Assembly (NCBI RefSeq): GCF_000367365.1
Contig: NZ_BARF01000107.1
Location: 1-64,000, forward strand
Direction: 5' to 3'
Source of the DNA: Streptomyces prunicolor NBRC 13075
GTDB taxonomy: Bacteria > Actinomycetota > Actinomycetes > Streptomycetales > Streptomycetaceae
Length of the DNA: 64,000 bases
Below the pieces are notes generated by a model. That model saw only the letters and a program-made list of their open reading frames with translations, ran no database searches and had not been told where the DNA came from. The stretch's first letter is position 1. Each line of letters opens with the position of its first letter. This document shows, piece by piece, positions 1-7,480 of this stretch. The translations under genes were made by a program, and so were the position numbers.

Positions 1-33
1 CTTGTGATGACCGCCTAGAACAGGACCCTCCCG

Positions 34-231
34 ATGACCACGGCTCCCCCGCGCACCGAACCCGACCCGTCCGCACTGACCTGCCCCGGGGACCGGGTCG
101 GCCTCTGCTCCGGATGCCAGCGCAAGACCCACAAGTACGGGTCCGGCGGCAGCCTGCTGTGCCAGTGGTGCATGGCGCCGGTGCAGGCGGGGTGGGGCAC
201 GTTCGTGCGCTACGTCAACACGCGCGTCTGA
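34..231 (+). CDS. Small CxxC/CxxC putative zinc-ribbon protein
   Basis: 65-residue protein of unknown function. It has two cysteine pairs (CSGC near residue 25 and CQWC near residue 43), the spacing expected for a small zinc-binding ribbon. Such small proteins are common on actinobacterial mobile elements, but no family is recognised here. Its 3' end overlaps the convergent minus-strand gene by about 17 bases. The start is the first ATG; no strong ribosome binding site was seen. Confidence 0.5.
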   Translation: MTTAPPRTEPDPSALTCPGDRVGLCSGCQRKTHKYGSGGSLLCQWCMAPVQAGWGTFVRYVNTRV

Positions 232-568
232 CCTCGCACACGCCGTCGACCCGGATGCCGGTGGCTTCGCGGTCGGTGAGGGGAAGTCGCCGGGTCAGGG
301 TCAGCAGCACACGATCCTCGCCCAGCACTGGCTCGACAACACCGCCCACGTCAGCGGCTGACCGGCGCAGCATGAAAGGCCAGCGGGGCCCGGACTGGTG
401 TCCGGTCCCGCCCGCGGCCTCAACACTGTCCTCACCCTTGCGGGCCAGACTGAGCAGTTGACGCAAAATACGGTGCACGCGATCGAGCGCGGCTTCGGCA
501 GCTAGCGCCGCATATGGCGGGACGCCCGGTCGCCGCGCGGGCAGCGCCTGACGCAGCAGCGGATGCAA
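215..568 (-). CDS. Hypothetical protein
   Basis: 117-residue open frame with fairly GC-rich third positions, arranged divergently from the plus-strand gene starting at 616 with a gap of about 47 bases, which makes it a plausible gene. No domain, signal peptide or membrane segment is recognised. The C-terminal half contains a stretch suggesting a beta-rich fold (VLLTLTRRLPL). It could be a spurious frame. Confidence 0.35.
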   Translation of the reverse strand: MHPLLRQALPARRPGVPPYAALAAEAALDRVHRILRQLLSLARKGEDSVEAAGGTGHQSGPRWPFMLRRSAADVGGVVEPVLGEDRVLLTLTRRLPLTDREATGIRVDGVCEVRRAC

Positions 569-615
569 CTCCCTGCAACCCGAATCGCGGCCGGGCGCCG
601 GGTCGTTGGCCGGAC

Positions 616-1053
616 ATGACGACGCACAGACCGGCCGACGCCGACCATGTCGCCGGGGAGACCGCCGCAGTGGACCTGGTCCTCGCCTACCTCGCAGGGG
701 CGGTGCCCGCGGCGCCGGCCCTCTCCCCGCTCGCCGCCGACTACATGGAACAACAAGCCTCCGGACTGCTGTCCGGCGCGGTCATGCTCGACCCCGGCTT
801 CTCCCCGCACCGGCGGGCCGTGATGCCGCCCGCCGGACTCGTGTGGCTGGAGAGCGTGTCCATGACCGAGCCGGTCGCCACTGCGGTCCGCGCGCTCGCA
901 GGGGACGGCGGCGGCCGGTTCTCCTTCCTGTCCCAGGAAGAGCGGGTCATGGCCCTGGCCCTCTCCGCCGCCGCCCGCCTGGCCGCCCTCTACGAACCGG
1001 CGGAAGGAGTGCGGCGGCTGCACAAGGTCCGCGACGTCGTATCCCGCCCCTGA
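616..1053 (+). CDS. Hypothetical protein
   Basis: 145-residue soluble protein, alanine-rich and probably helical, with no recognised family. The ATG at 616 is preferred over the upstream in-frame start at 514 because the extension overlaps the divergent gene and reads as low-complexity sequence. It ends 24 bases before the end of the convergent SnoaL-like gene. Confidence 0.5.
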   Translation: MTTHRPADADHVAGETAAVDLVLAYLAGAVPAAPALSPLAADYMEQQASGLLSGAVMLDPGFSPHRRAVMPPAGLVWLESVSMTEPVATAVRALAGDGGGRFSFLSQEERVMALALSAAARLAALYEPAEGVRRLHKVRDVVSRP

Positions 1054-1076
1054 CCTTCCGCCAGCTTGTTTCGCTC

Positions 1077-1493
1077 TCAGTCGGTGTTGAACGCCTGGTC
1101 GACGCTCAGCGTGTCCTCGTAGAGGTGCATGCGGACGATCTCGCCGTCTTCGACCACCAGGTGCATGGCCGACGGGGTGGTGAACTCCTTGCCGGTGGAC
1201 GCGACGGTGTGCGTGAAGACCCCCAGCAGCATCACGTCACCGCCGTCGACGATGACCCGCTCCAGCACGACCTTGCTCTTGCCGGGTACGAAGTGCGGCC
1301 ACATCGTGGTGAAGTACGGCGCGACTTCCTCCCGATGGGCACGACGGCCGGTCCAGGGCAGTTCGTCGTTGCCGGGGACGTGCCAGTCGATGTCTGCCGC
1401 GAACAGTTCCTGGATGCCGTCCTGGTCCTGCCTGCCGAGGCGCTCCACGAACTGCTCGGCCACGGCCCGTGAGGTCTGGGTGTCTGTTGCCAT
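1077..1493 (-). CDS. SnoaL-like / NTF2-fold protein
   Basis: 138-residue protein of the SnoaL-like polyketide cyclase/NTF2 superfamily, a small alpha+beta barrel. Visible landmarks are the N-terminal helices (AEQFVERLG), the conserved segment ADIDWHVPGNDELPW, and C-terminal beta-strands ending in VRMHLYEDTLSVDQAF. Members act as cyclases, isomerases or ligand-binding proteins; the substrate here is unknown. A GGAG sits 6 bases upstream of the ATG. The 17-bp palindrome at 1515-1531 lies just upstream and matches the one in front of the neighbouring Rrf2 gene, so repression by that regulator is likely. Confidence 0.8.
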   Translation of the reverse strand: MATDTQTSRAVAEQFVERLGRQDQDGIQELFAADIDWHVPGNDELPWTGRRAHREEVAPYFTTMWPHFVPGKSKVVLERVIVDGGDVMLLGVFTHTVASTGKEFTTPSAMHLVVEDGEIVRMHLYEDTLSVDQAFNTD

Positions 1494-1514
1494 GGGGTTC
1501 TCCGAATCTTCGAG

Positions 1515-1531
1515 GTAACCATTTTTGTTAC
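1515..1531. promoter_or_regulatory. Candidate Rrf2 operator (site 1)
   Basis: A 17-bp inverted repeat, GTAAC-N7-GTTAC, located 22 bases upstream of the SnoaL-like start codon. It has the same arms and spacing as the site at 2045-2061 and stands out as AT-rich in a GC-rich context. It probably overlaps the promoter of the SnoaL-like gene. Confidence 0.65.
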
Positions 1532-1576
1532 ATTGACGGGCGCGGAAACGTGCCACCACCGAGACCAGGGGGTGGG

Positions 1577-2008
1577 CTAGGCGGTTTTGAGCACGTCCCG
1601 CAGGACGTCCTCCAGTGTGGTTCTCGCCAACTCCCCACGGAGGACAGCCTCGATCTCGTCGTAGACAGAGGCCAGCGCCGGCCCTATGCCGTGGCCCACG
1701 ACGCACTCGGGGTCGGGCAGCGAGCGGTGCAGAGCGAAAACCGGCCCGGCGCCGATCGCCTCATGGACGTCGAGCAGGGTGATCGATGCCAGGTCCCGGG
1801 CGAGCATCCAGCCTGCTCCTGTACCTCGCCGCGAGTCGGCGAGGCCGGCCTTGCGCAGTTCGGCCAGGAGGCGACGGATCACCACCGGATTGGTGTTGAC
1901 GCTCGTCGCGATCTGCTCGGAGGTGGCTACCTCGCGACCGCGACGCTGATACAGACCTATCCACGTGAGCACATGCGCCGCGATGGTCAGCCTGCTGTTG
2001 GCACTCAC
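1577..2008 (-). CDS. Rrf2-family transcriptional regulator
   Basis: About 143 residues. It has an N-terminal winged helix (SANSRLTIAAHVLTWIGL, then ATSEQIATSVNTNPVVIRRL, the recognition-helix region) and the helical Rrf2 tail (SITLLDVHEAIG, ALASVYDEIEAVL). There is only one cysteine (PECVVGH), so a classical three-cysteine Fe-S site is absent; this resembles the YwnA-like branch. The GTG at 2008 is chosen because a GGGAGG lies 11 bases upstream; GTG 2020 is the alternative. It is followed on the same strand by the SnoaL-like gene. Autoregulation through 2045-2061 is likely. Confidence 0.85.
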   Translation of the reverse strand: MSANSRLTIAAHVLTWIGLYQRRGREVATSEQIATSVNTNPVVIRRLLAELRKAGLADSRRGTGAGWMLARDLASITLLDVHEAIGAGPVFALHRSLPDPECVVGHGIGPALASVYDEIEAVLRGELARTTLEDVLRDVLKTA

Positions 2009-2044
2009 CTCGAACCTCACCTCCCTCGAACCTTCAACTTCATC

Positions 2045-2061
2045 GTAACAGTAATAGTTAC
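2045..2061. promoter_or_regulatory. Candidate Rrf2 operator (site 2)
   Basis: A perfect inverted repeat GTAAC-N7-GTTAC of 17 bp, 37 bases upstream of the Rrf2 start, with arms and spacing identical to 1515-1531. Its position suggests negative autoregulation. Confidence 0.65.
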
Positions 2062-2099
2062 AACGCCGCTGCCGCGCTTGACGAACCTGATTCCTCAGA

Positions 2100-2384
2100 A
2101 TGCGGACCTGGCATGCCATGTGGCTGGCCCGCATCGACCGCAAGGCCGCCGAACTGGAACAGCGTCAGGCCGAAGAGGAGCACCGCCGGCCAATACCAGA
2201 CTGGATCCTCGAACTCAACCGCGCCACAGGGCACCCGCTGGCCGTGCACGTCGGCGACTGCGGCATGGCCGGCCGCCGAAGACGGCAGGTCGACCAGGAC
2301 GGCGCCCGCCGCCTCCTCACCGTCGACGGGGAGCCTGCCTGCCCTATCTGCCGCCCAGACACCGCACTGCACATCACCGACTAG
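2100..2384 (+). CDS. DUF6233 family protein
   Basis: 94-residue protein matching the Streptomyces DUF6233 pattern: an N-terminal charged helix (DRKAAELEQRQAEEEHRR), then PDWILELN, VHVGDCGMAGRRRR, and a C-terminal ACPICRPDTAL. The conserved cysteines could bind metal. The function of the family is unknown; several copies often occur per genome, frequently on mobile or arm regions. The exact start is uncertain, with ATGs at 2100 and 2118. Confidence 0.75.
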   Translation: MRTWHAMWLARIDRKAAELEQRQAEEEHRRPIPDWILELNRATGHPLAVHVGDCGMAGRRRRQVDQDGARRLLTVDGEPACPICRPDTALHITD

Positions 2385-2873
2385 CCAGCACCTCCTTTGT
2401 GCCACTCGTCCGCAGGTCGGCGCAGCCCTCCTCGCCCCCGTTGCGGGGCGCACAGTTAGCCCCGTACCGGCATCGAGTACGGGGCCCACTCTCGCGTGTG
2501 ACCGAGGAATCTCGGGTCGGGCAGCCCTCACGCGCGCATGACGGCAGCTGAAACGACCACGCCCGCCACCCACGCAAGCGCAGCAGCCTCCCATTCCTGC
2601 AGCCCGTTCTGGAGCGCCCATCTCTTCGCGATCGTGTGAGCGCAGGACCCTACGATCGCCGCAGTGATCTTCTTAGGCACGATATTGCCTCTCTGTATGT
2701 GCGTCGACTTCGCCCCAGGAGGGGGCCTGTGTTCTCAGCGAAGCAGGGTGAATATGCAGGTAGCAAGGAGGTATAGCCAGTTTGCAAGTTATCGGAGCCT
2801 CCCGTGGGAGTACCCAGCACGAAGGAGATATCGAATGCTCTGCTGGGAGTACTTACGGGGCTACGCTCTCTCC
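2385..2873. other. Gap with one strong hairpin, no gene seen
   Basis: Apart from the hairpin at 2459-2485 no gene is supported. The frames open here have no recognisable domains. The last 200 bases are comparatively AT-rich and may contain the promoter of the gene starting at 2874. Confidence 0.5.
2459..2485. terminator. Hairpin, possible terminator
   Basis: A perfect 9-bp stem (GCCCCGTAC / GTACGGGGC) with a 9-base loop, 75 bases after the DUF6233 stop. There is no T-tract, as is usual for Streptomyces terminators. Confidence 0.5.
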
Positions 2874-3983
2874 ATGACTGTCGACCCCGCAGGTATCGAG
2901 AGCGACGATCTGCTCCAGGCCGCAGCCGCAGCCGGGCACCCCGTAAGCGAGCGGCTGCTGGAGGAGTTCCGCTCCCGTGCACAAGGCCTGCTCCCGCACC
3001 CTCAGCGCGGGCCGAATCGAGGTCGCAAGCCCGTGTGGCTGTACCCGCCCGGCGCCGAGCGGCAGTTGGTGAGCCTCATGCGCTGGCGCGAGCACACGAA
3101 GGACCGCAACGTGCTGCGGGTGCTGCTATGGCTCGACGGTTTCCCTATCGCGACCAGCGCTGTGCGTGAATCCGTGAGTGCCGGCCTCACCACGATGACC
3201 CAGACGCTGGAACGCGAACTTGAGGCGGAGGCCTCCCGCCGGAAACTGGATCCGGCGTCGGACCGCGAGGCCGCGCTGAACTCCATCGCCTCGACTCTGG
3301 CTGCACGGCGCGGACCGAACGCCCTGCCGCGGACAGTACGGGTGACGGCTTCAGAGCGCACCAAGGCGGTCGAGTTGATGCTTCGGCTGTTCGCGTTCGG
3401 GGAGACGCTCGACACGACCGAGGAGGAAGCCGAGACCGTCGAAAGGGTTCTCGGTGTCTCTCCGGGGCGTCGGCAGCGCGTGGACGGGGACGGGCCGTGG
3501 CTGGTCGGTCCGGCGCAGGATCTGTTCGATGCGGCGCAGGTCATCTCCGTGCCGAGGATGGCGGAGACCCTCGTGGACGCAACGGATGCGGAGCTGGAGT
3601 CGGCTCGGCAGCTCGTAGCGATGCTGTTCCGGTTCCTGCCTCTCGTTGCCAGGATGATCGGCGCCGTGTTCGGCAACGACAACTACGCCGGTATGGAAAG
3701 GGTGGGGCACCTCGACGACCATCCGGAGTTCGTGATGCTGCTCGTACCCATGGTCGTCGCGATGATCCGTGCCGGATGCCAGGAGAACTTGGACACCATC
3801 GCGACCGCCTTGGAACCGTTTCCTGCGCTGACGGCCGAGATCCGGCGTGTCCTCGATATGCCGTCGAACGAGGTGGAACGCAACCTCGAAAGTCAGCCTG
3901 CCGCAGTACAGCGACAGGCGCATCGACTGATCGAGGCCGCCGTGGACGGGAAACTGAACCAAGCGCCGCACCGGCGGCCCTGA
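2874..3983 (+). CDS. MerR-like HTH domain protein of unknown function
   Basis: 369 residues from the ATG at 2874. Residues about 15-100 resemble a MerR-type winged helix region (HPVSERLLEEFRSRAQ, then WLYPPGAERQLVSLMRWR and RVLLWLDGFPI). The remainder is helical, with a hydrophobic segment near FRFLPLVARMIGAVFG and MLLVPMVVAMIRAG. The function is not known. Upstream in-frame starts to 2664 encode an unlikely sequence and are not used. It converges on the phage head genes, so it may belong to the same integrated element. Confidence 0.6.
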   Translation: MTVDPAGIESDDLLQAAAAAGHPVSERLLEEFRSRAQGLLPHPQRGPNRGRKPVWLYPPGAERQLVSLMRWREHTKDRNVLRVLLWLDGFPIATSAVRESVSAGLTTMTQTLERELEAEASRRKLDPASDREAALNSIASTLAARRGPNALPRTVRVTASERTKAVELMLRLFAFGETLDTTEEEAETVERVLGVSPGRRQRVDGDGPWLVGPAQDLFDAAQVISVPRMAETLVDATDAELESARQLVAMLFRFLPLVARMIGAVFGNDNYAGMERVGHLDDHPEFVMLLVPMVVAMIRAGCQENLDTIATALEPFPALTAEIRRVLDMPSNEVERNLESQPAAVQRQAHRLIEAAVDGKLNQAPHRRP

Positions 3984-3995
3984 CCTCCGGATACG

Positions 3996-4811
3996 TCAGG
4001 CCGCCGTCAGGTCCGGCCGTGGACCGAACGCCCTCCGGCAGCGCGGATGGGAAATCGGCCACTCTGCGGCGTCCTCGACGGTTCGCACTGTGCGGTTGGC
4101 CTTGTCGGAGTCCTGATGGGTGGTCCAGCCGCAGTCGAGGCCGTCGAAGACCTCAACCATCGTGACGCCTGCCTGGCGGGTGCGGTTGAGGGTGCCGGCG
4201 TTGTAGGCGACGGCCGACTTGGCGAGGGTGGCAGCTTCGGCCCAGGCGCGGACCGGGACGCGAGCACCGTTGCGGTAGACGACGTGGGTCAGCTTGTGCT
4301 CGGTCGCGAGTCTGCCCGCCATATTCTTCGCGGCCTGCTTCGCCGTCATGTTGCCCGCAGCAAGCAGCGGGACCTCTCGGCGGGCTGCCTCTCGTGCCGC
4401 CCGATAGAGCTGGTTCGCCATGCGCTCGGCTTCCTGCGAGCGGCACAGGAAGTCGGCGTAGGAGTCGGCCGCGAGGGACTGTAGGGCGTCGCGGTGGAAG
4501 GTGGTCCAGGTGAAGGCCACGTCGAGGGCTTCGGCGGCGGCTTGAGCGCCGGCGGCGTACAGGTGCGGTAGTTGCCGTTGGACGAACTGCCGGGCCTCCT
4601 GGTCGACGCGTTGGCGGAAGGCGCGGATCGCCTGCTTGAACTCCTCCAACGTCGCCACGGTGTGCGGCGCCCTCGGGTTGTCGGCGAACTGGGTGAGGAC
4701 GGCGCGCTGTTGAGCGGCGAGTCGCTGCCAGGCATCTTCGAGGACGGCCGCGACGCGACGTGCGATCTCGTCCGGGTCTCCGGGCACCGGCGGTGGCCAC
4801 TCGTACGGCAT
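3996..4811 (-). CDS. Phage minor capsid / head morphogenesis-like protein
   Basis: 271 residues. The C-terminus carries the hallmark of actinophage head morphogenesis proteins: VFDGLDCGWTTHQDSDKANRT followed by EDAAEWPISHPRCRRAFGPR, a cysteine/histidine cluster also seen in SPP1 gp7-like and minor capsid proteins. The N-terminal two thirds are helical (EEFKQAIRAFRQRVDQEARQ). It is the last gene of a minus-strand phage module, with a 6-base gap to the gene before it. It was probably a virion component; with the capsid gene broken it is now likely non-functional baggage. Confidence 0.75.
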   Translation of the reverse strand: MPYEWPPPVPGDPDEIARRVAAVLEDAWQRLAAQQRAVLTQFADNPRAPHTVATLEEFKQAIRAFRQRVDQEARQFVQRQLPHLYAAGAQAAAEALDVAFTWTTFHRDALQSLAADSYADFLCRSQEAERMANQLYRAAREAARREVPLLAAGNMTAKQAAKNMAGRLATEHKLTHVVYRNGARVPVRAWAEAATLAKSAVAYNAGTLNRTRQAGVTMVEVFDGLDCGWTTHQDSDKANRTVRTVEDAAEWPISHPRCRRAFGPRPDLTAA

Positions 4812-4817
4812 GCCGGT

Positions 4818-5144
4818 CTACCGTCCCCGGCGAGCGCGCAGCAGCGGCGCGGTCACGAGGTCAGTACTTTCCTCTCCATCGACCAGTTCGTCCGGTGCAA
4901 CCAGGTCCACGAGCGCAGTGATCTGGCGTTCGAGCCCCGCGAGGTTGTTGCTCTGGTCGATGGTGACCACGCGGTCCACGGTCATGCGGAGCGGGTCAGC
5001 GAGCAGCTTCGCGCGCCGCTCGGCCAGGACCTCGTTTGCGACAGCACGAGCGGAGGTCAGCCGCGTGTAGCGTGCATCCAGGTCAGCGGTGTCCGTGGTC
5101 GGGCCGAGCTGAGCCAGCAACCAGGCTCGTACAGCGATGTCCAT
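4818..5144 (-). CDS. Small phage-module protein
   Basis: 108 residues, mostly helical (RYTRLTSARAVANEVLAERRAK), with no recognised domain. AGGAG lies 6 bases before the ATG. By position between capsid and minor capsid genes it may be a head-tail connector or accessory protein. That is inference from gene order only. Confidence 0.6.
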   Translation of the reverse strand: MDIAVRAWLLAQLGPTTDTADLDARYTRLTSARAVANEVLAERRAKLLADPLRMTVDRVVTIDQSNNLAGLERQITALVDLVAPDELVDGEESTDLVTAPLLRARRGR

Positions 5145-5165
5145 CCGATGCTCCTGTCGTACGAG

Positions 5166-5200
5166 GTGAGGCTCGGCACCATGACAGTGCCGAGCCTCAC
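5166..5200 (-). terminator. Strong hairpin inside the phage module
   Basis: A perfect 14-bp stem (GTGAGGCTCGGCAC / GTGCCGAGCCTCAC) with a 7-base loop, between two minus-strand phage genes. It fits a transcription terminator after the capsid and small-protein genes. Confidence 0.75.
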
Positions 5201-5217
5201 TGGTGATGTGCCGCTAC

Positions 5218-5532
5218 CTACGCACCCGCACCGGCTACCTTCGCGGTCCGTCGCCTCGGAACCCTGACGGGCTCCGGCTCCGGGGCAGGATCCGGCTCCG
5301 GGGCAGGATCCGGCTCCGGGGCAGGATCCGCCACGGTCGGCGTCTCTCCCACATCGCCGTCCGCGCCGACCGGGTTCGGGGTGGCCTCATCCGGAGAGGG
5401 AGCCTCCCCCGGCCACGCGACCGGGTTCGGGATGAGCGGGGCGAGCCGCTCGGGAACCTCCTCCCCCGCTTCCAGCCGGACCGGGCCCTGCTCGGGGTCT
5501 CGCAGGAATACCGTGCGCGCCAACTTCGCCAT
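5218..5532 (-). CDS. Proline-rich small phage protein
   Basis: 104 residues. The N-terminus (KLARTVFLRDPEQGPVRLEAG) resembles small proteins encoded next to actinophage capsid genes. The C-terminal half is disordered and contains a repeated PAPEPD unit encoded by three identical 18-bp DNA repeats. GGGAG lies 6 bases before the ATG, and the gap to the capsid gene is 12 bases. The role is unknown. Confidence 0.6.
   Translation of the reverse strand: MAKLARTVFLRDPEQGPVRLEAGEEVPERLAPLIPNPVAWPGEAPSPDEATPNPVGADGDVGETPTVADPAPEPDPAPEPDPAPEPEPVRVPRRRTAKVAGAGA
5273..5326. repeat. Three tandem 18-bp repeats
   Basis: Three identical 18-bp units (TCCGGCTCCGGGGCAGGA) in the 3' half of the small proline-rich gene, encoding PAPEPD on the minus strand. 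Confidence 0.9.
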
Positions 5533-5544
5533 GACCAGCTCCCG

Positions 5545-6231
5545 TTAGAAAACCGTCGCGGCGATGTGGATGTCCGGCACGTACAGCACGGGCATCGCAG
5601 CAGCAGCGGAGATCGTGGACAGTTGGACAGGGGTACGCGTCTGCACGTGGGTGGTGATCACGATGCCGGGGGCCTCCTCGGCGGTGATGACTCCCTTGCC
5701 GCGCAGCTCGATCGCCTCGGCGGTCAGACCGTACTGGGTCTCGCCCCACTGTTCGCGGCGCGGCGGGATCATCGCCCACAGCGACTCCGGGGTCGTGCGC
5801 ACCAGGGTGTCGCTGCTGTCGTACGCCTGCACGTCATAGGTCGTCACGGGCGGCAGGTTGTACTTGGCGCGGACCCGGTTGACCTCCTCCGGAGCCAGCA
5901 TGCCGCTCGGGATCTGGTCGGTGGACGGCGAGTTGTGGAACGCGGCCCGGTACTCCGCCGTGGACCCGAGCAGCGACAGCGCCTTCTCCGAGCTGATGAC
6001 CCGCTCGGAGCGCGGTACGCCGATGCTCTTCAGGTACTGGATCCACGCCAGTTCGTCGGCGATCGGGGTGGCTGCATCCGACTGGGACCACGGCACCGCG
6101 ACCGTCGGCCGGTTGGCGGCCGGCACCTTCCAGTCGACGTCGAGGGCGACTCCGGGCAGGGACACCACGCCGGTGGACAGCATCTGTCCGGCGGCGATCT
6201 CCATGGCGGCCTTCGTGGACCTCGCGGCGGT
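5545..6231 (-). pseudogene. 5'-truncated phage major capsid protein
   Basis: The frame encodes the C-terminal two thirds of an actinophage major capsid protein: STKAAMEIAAGQMLSTGVV, ADELAWIQYLKSIGVPRSE, EVNRVRAKYNLPPVTTYDVQ, a GLTAEAIEL segment and the typical ending AAAMPVLYVPDIHIAATVF. The N-terminal region is missing, and the frame runs into the IS110 transposase remnant at about 6230. The start codon is therefore lost; the first ATG is at 6204. This is an inactivated HK97-fold capsid gene. Confidence 0.8.
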
Positions 6232-6996
6232 GCAGGATGACCGCGAGTGCCTCGGCCAGGCCAGGGACGATGTCGCCGGCCGCCGCGGTGCCGGGGACGG
6301 TCACGGTCTGCTCGGCGAGAGCGGCCACGACCTGCTCGGTCATCTTCTGCGCGGTCCGCATCCGGGGGCTGCCCCGAGGAGAGTGCGGGTGATCTCTTCG
6401 GGGCCGGCCTGGGCCAGCGCGGCCGGGGAGCCGATGGCCTGCAGCAGCGCCAGCACCGCCGGGTGACGCAGGCGGGGGCCCAGGACCCGTTCGAGGGCCG
6501 GGTAGATCGAGGTCAGCAGTCCGCGCAGCCGGTTGGAGATGCGGGTGGCATCACCGGCCAGGTCGTCGTCATGGCCCAGCACCATGGCCAGTTCGGCCCG
6601 GACACTCTCGTCCGGTGTGATGCTTCGCAGCAGGTGGGGCATGGTGCGGGCGGCATCGAAGATGACCAAGGCATCGCGGGCGTCGGTCTTGCCGGAGCCC
6701 GGGTGGAGATCAGCCAGCCGTCGCATCGACAGGCCCGGCAGATAGGCCACCTCGCAGCCGCTGGCGCGGGCCACCGCCACCGGCAGCGCGCCGATCGAGG
6801 CAGGCTGATCGACCACGACCAGCACCCTGCCCTTGCGTTGCAGACGGGCGAACAGGTCCCGCAGCTGCGGTTCGTTGTTGGGCAGCGGCTTGTCGAAGGT
6901 CATCCGGCCGTCCGCCAGCAGAGCCGTGCCGTGGTGTTCGGACTTACCCACGTCCAGAGCACAGAACACTGCGATCGGCGTGAAGTTGCTGGTCAC
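6230..6996 (-). pseudogene. IS110-family transposase, frameshifted and 3'-truncated
   Basis: The 5' part reads as a normal IS110/IS116 transposase from the GTG at 6996 (GGAGGG 7 bases upstream). It has the RuvC-like domain with ALDVGKSEHHG, VVVDQPASIGAL and SGKTDARDA, then helical linker sequence. Near 6360 the frame shifts: the continuation KMTEQVVAALAEQTVTVPGT lies in another frame. About 40 codons later it ends abruptly in the capsid gene. The C-terminal catalytic-serine domain is absent, so it is inactive. Confidence 0.85.
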
Positions 6997-7480
6997 CGGC
7001 CTTCCCTCCCCGGAGTTCATGCCGGGTGGCCTGCCAGGGCACCGGCAGTCGACAGCCACATTACGCAGCCCGCCTGACGGCGGACACGCTCTCATCAGCG
7101 ATCAGCCGGTGCCACCAGAACCAGCGACAGCACCCCCCGGATCATCAACAACAGGGGCAAAGAGTCCTACCGGACCTGGAGGCCACGAGCCCGAACCGGG
7201 CGCTACGAAGAATGTGATAGTCGAACTGCGGCCCGGGTTGGGCTGCTGCCAGGCTTGGCGCCGACGTTCCGGCATGACCCACAAGGTAATTGGCGGCTCG
7301 TTGCAGCCTGCCGTGCGCCCGAGTTGTCTGCCGGACGTCGGCGTCGGCCTGGCCCACCCCGTTGGCTTGATCAGCAGCTTGTCCGCCATCTCGACGTGAC
7401 TCATCACAGTTATGCCACGCGGTGACTCCACCCAGGCCGACGCCGACCACGGTCGTCCAGCCAGCAAGGAGAACAACCGC
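6997..7480. other. Shared upstream region of two IS110 transposases, possible bridge RNA
   Basis: 484 bases without a supported gene. In IS110-family elements the non-coding end upstream of the transposase is known to encode a structured bridge RNA that pairs with target and donor DNA. The part nearest the intact transposase (about 7150-7480) has the right position and length for this. No RNA fold was computed, so the assignment is by analogy only. Confidence 0.3.

Noticed and set aside
5545..6204. Intact 219-residue capsid protein from the ATG at 6204
   Set aside because: The family needs a further N-terminal region, and homologous sequence continues upstream of the ATG to the junction with the transposase.
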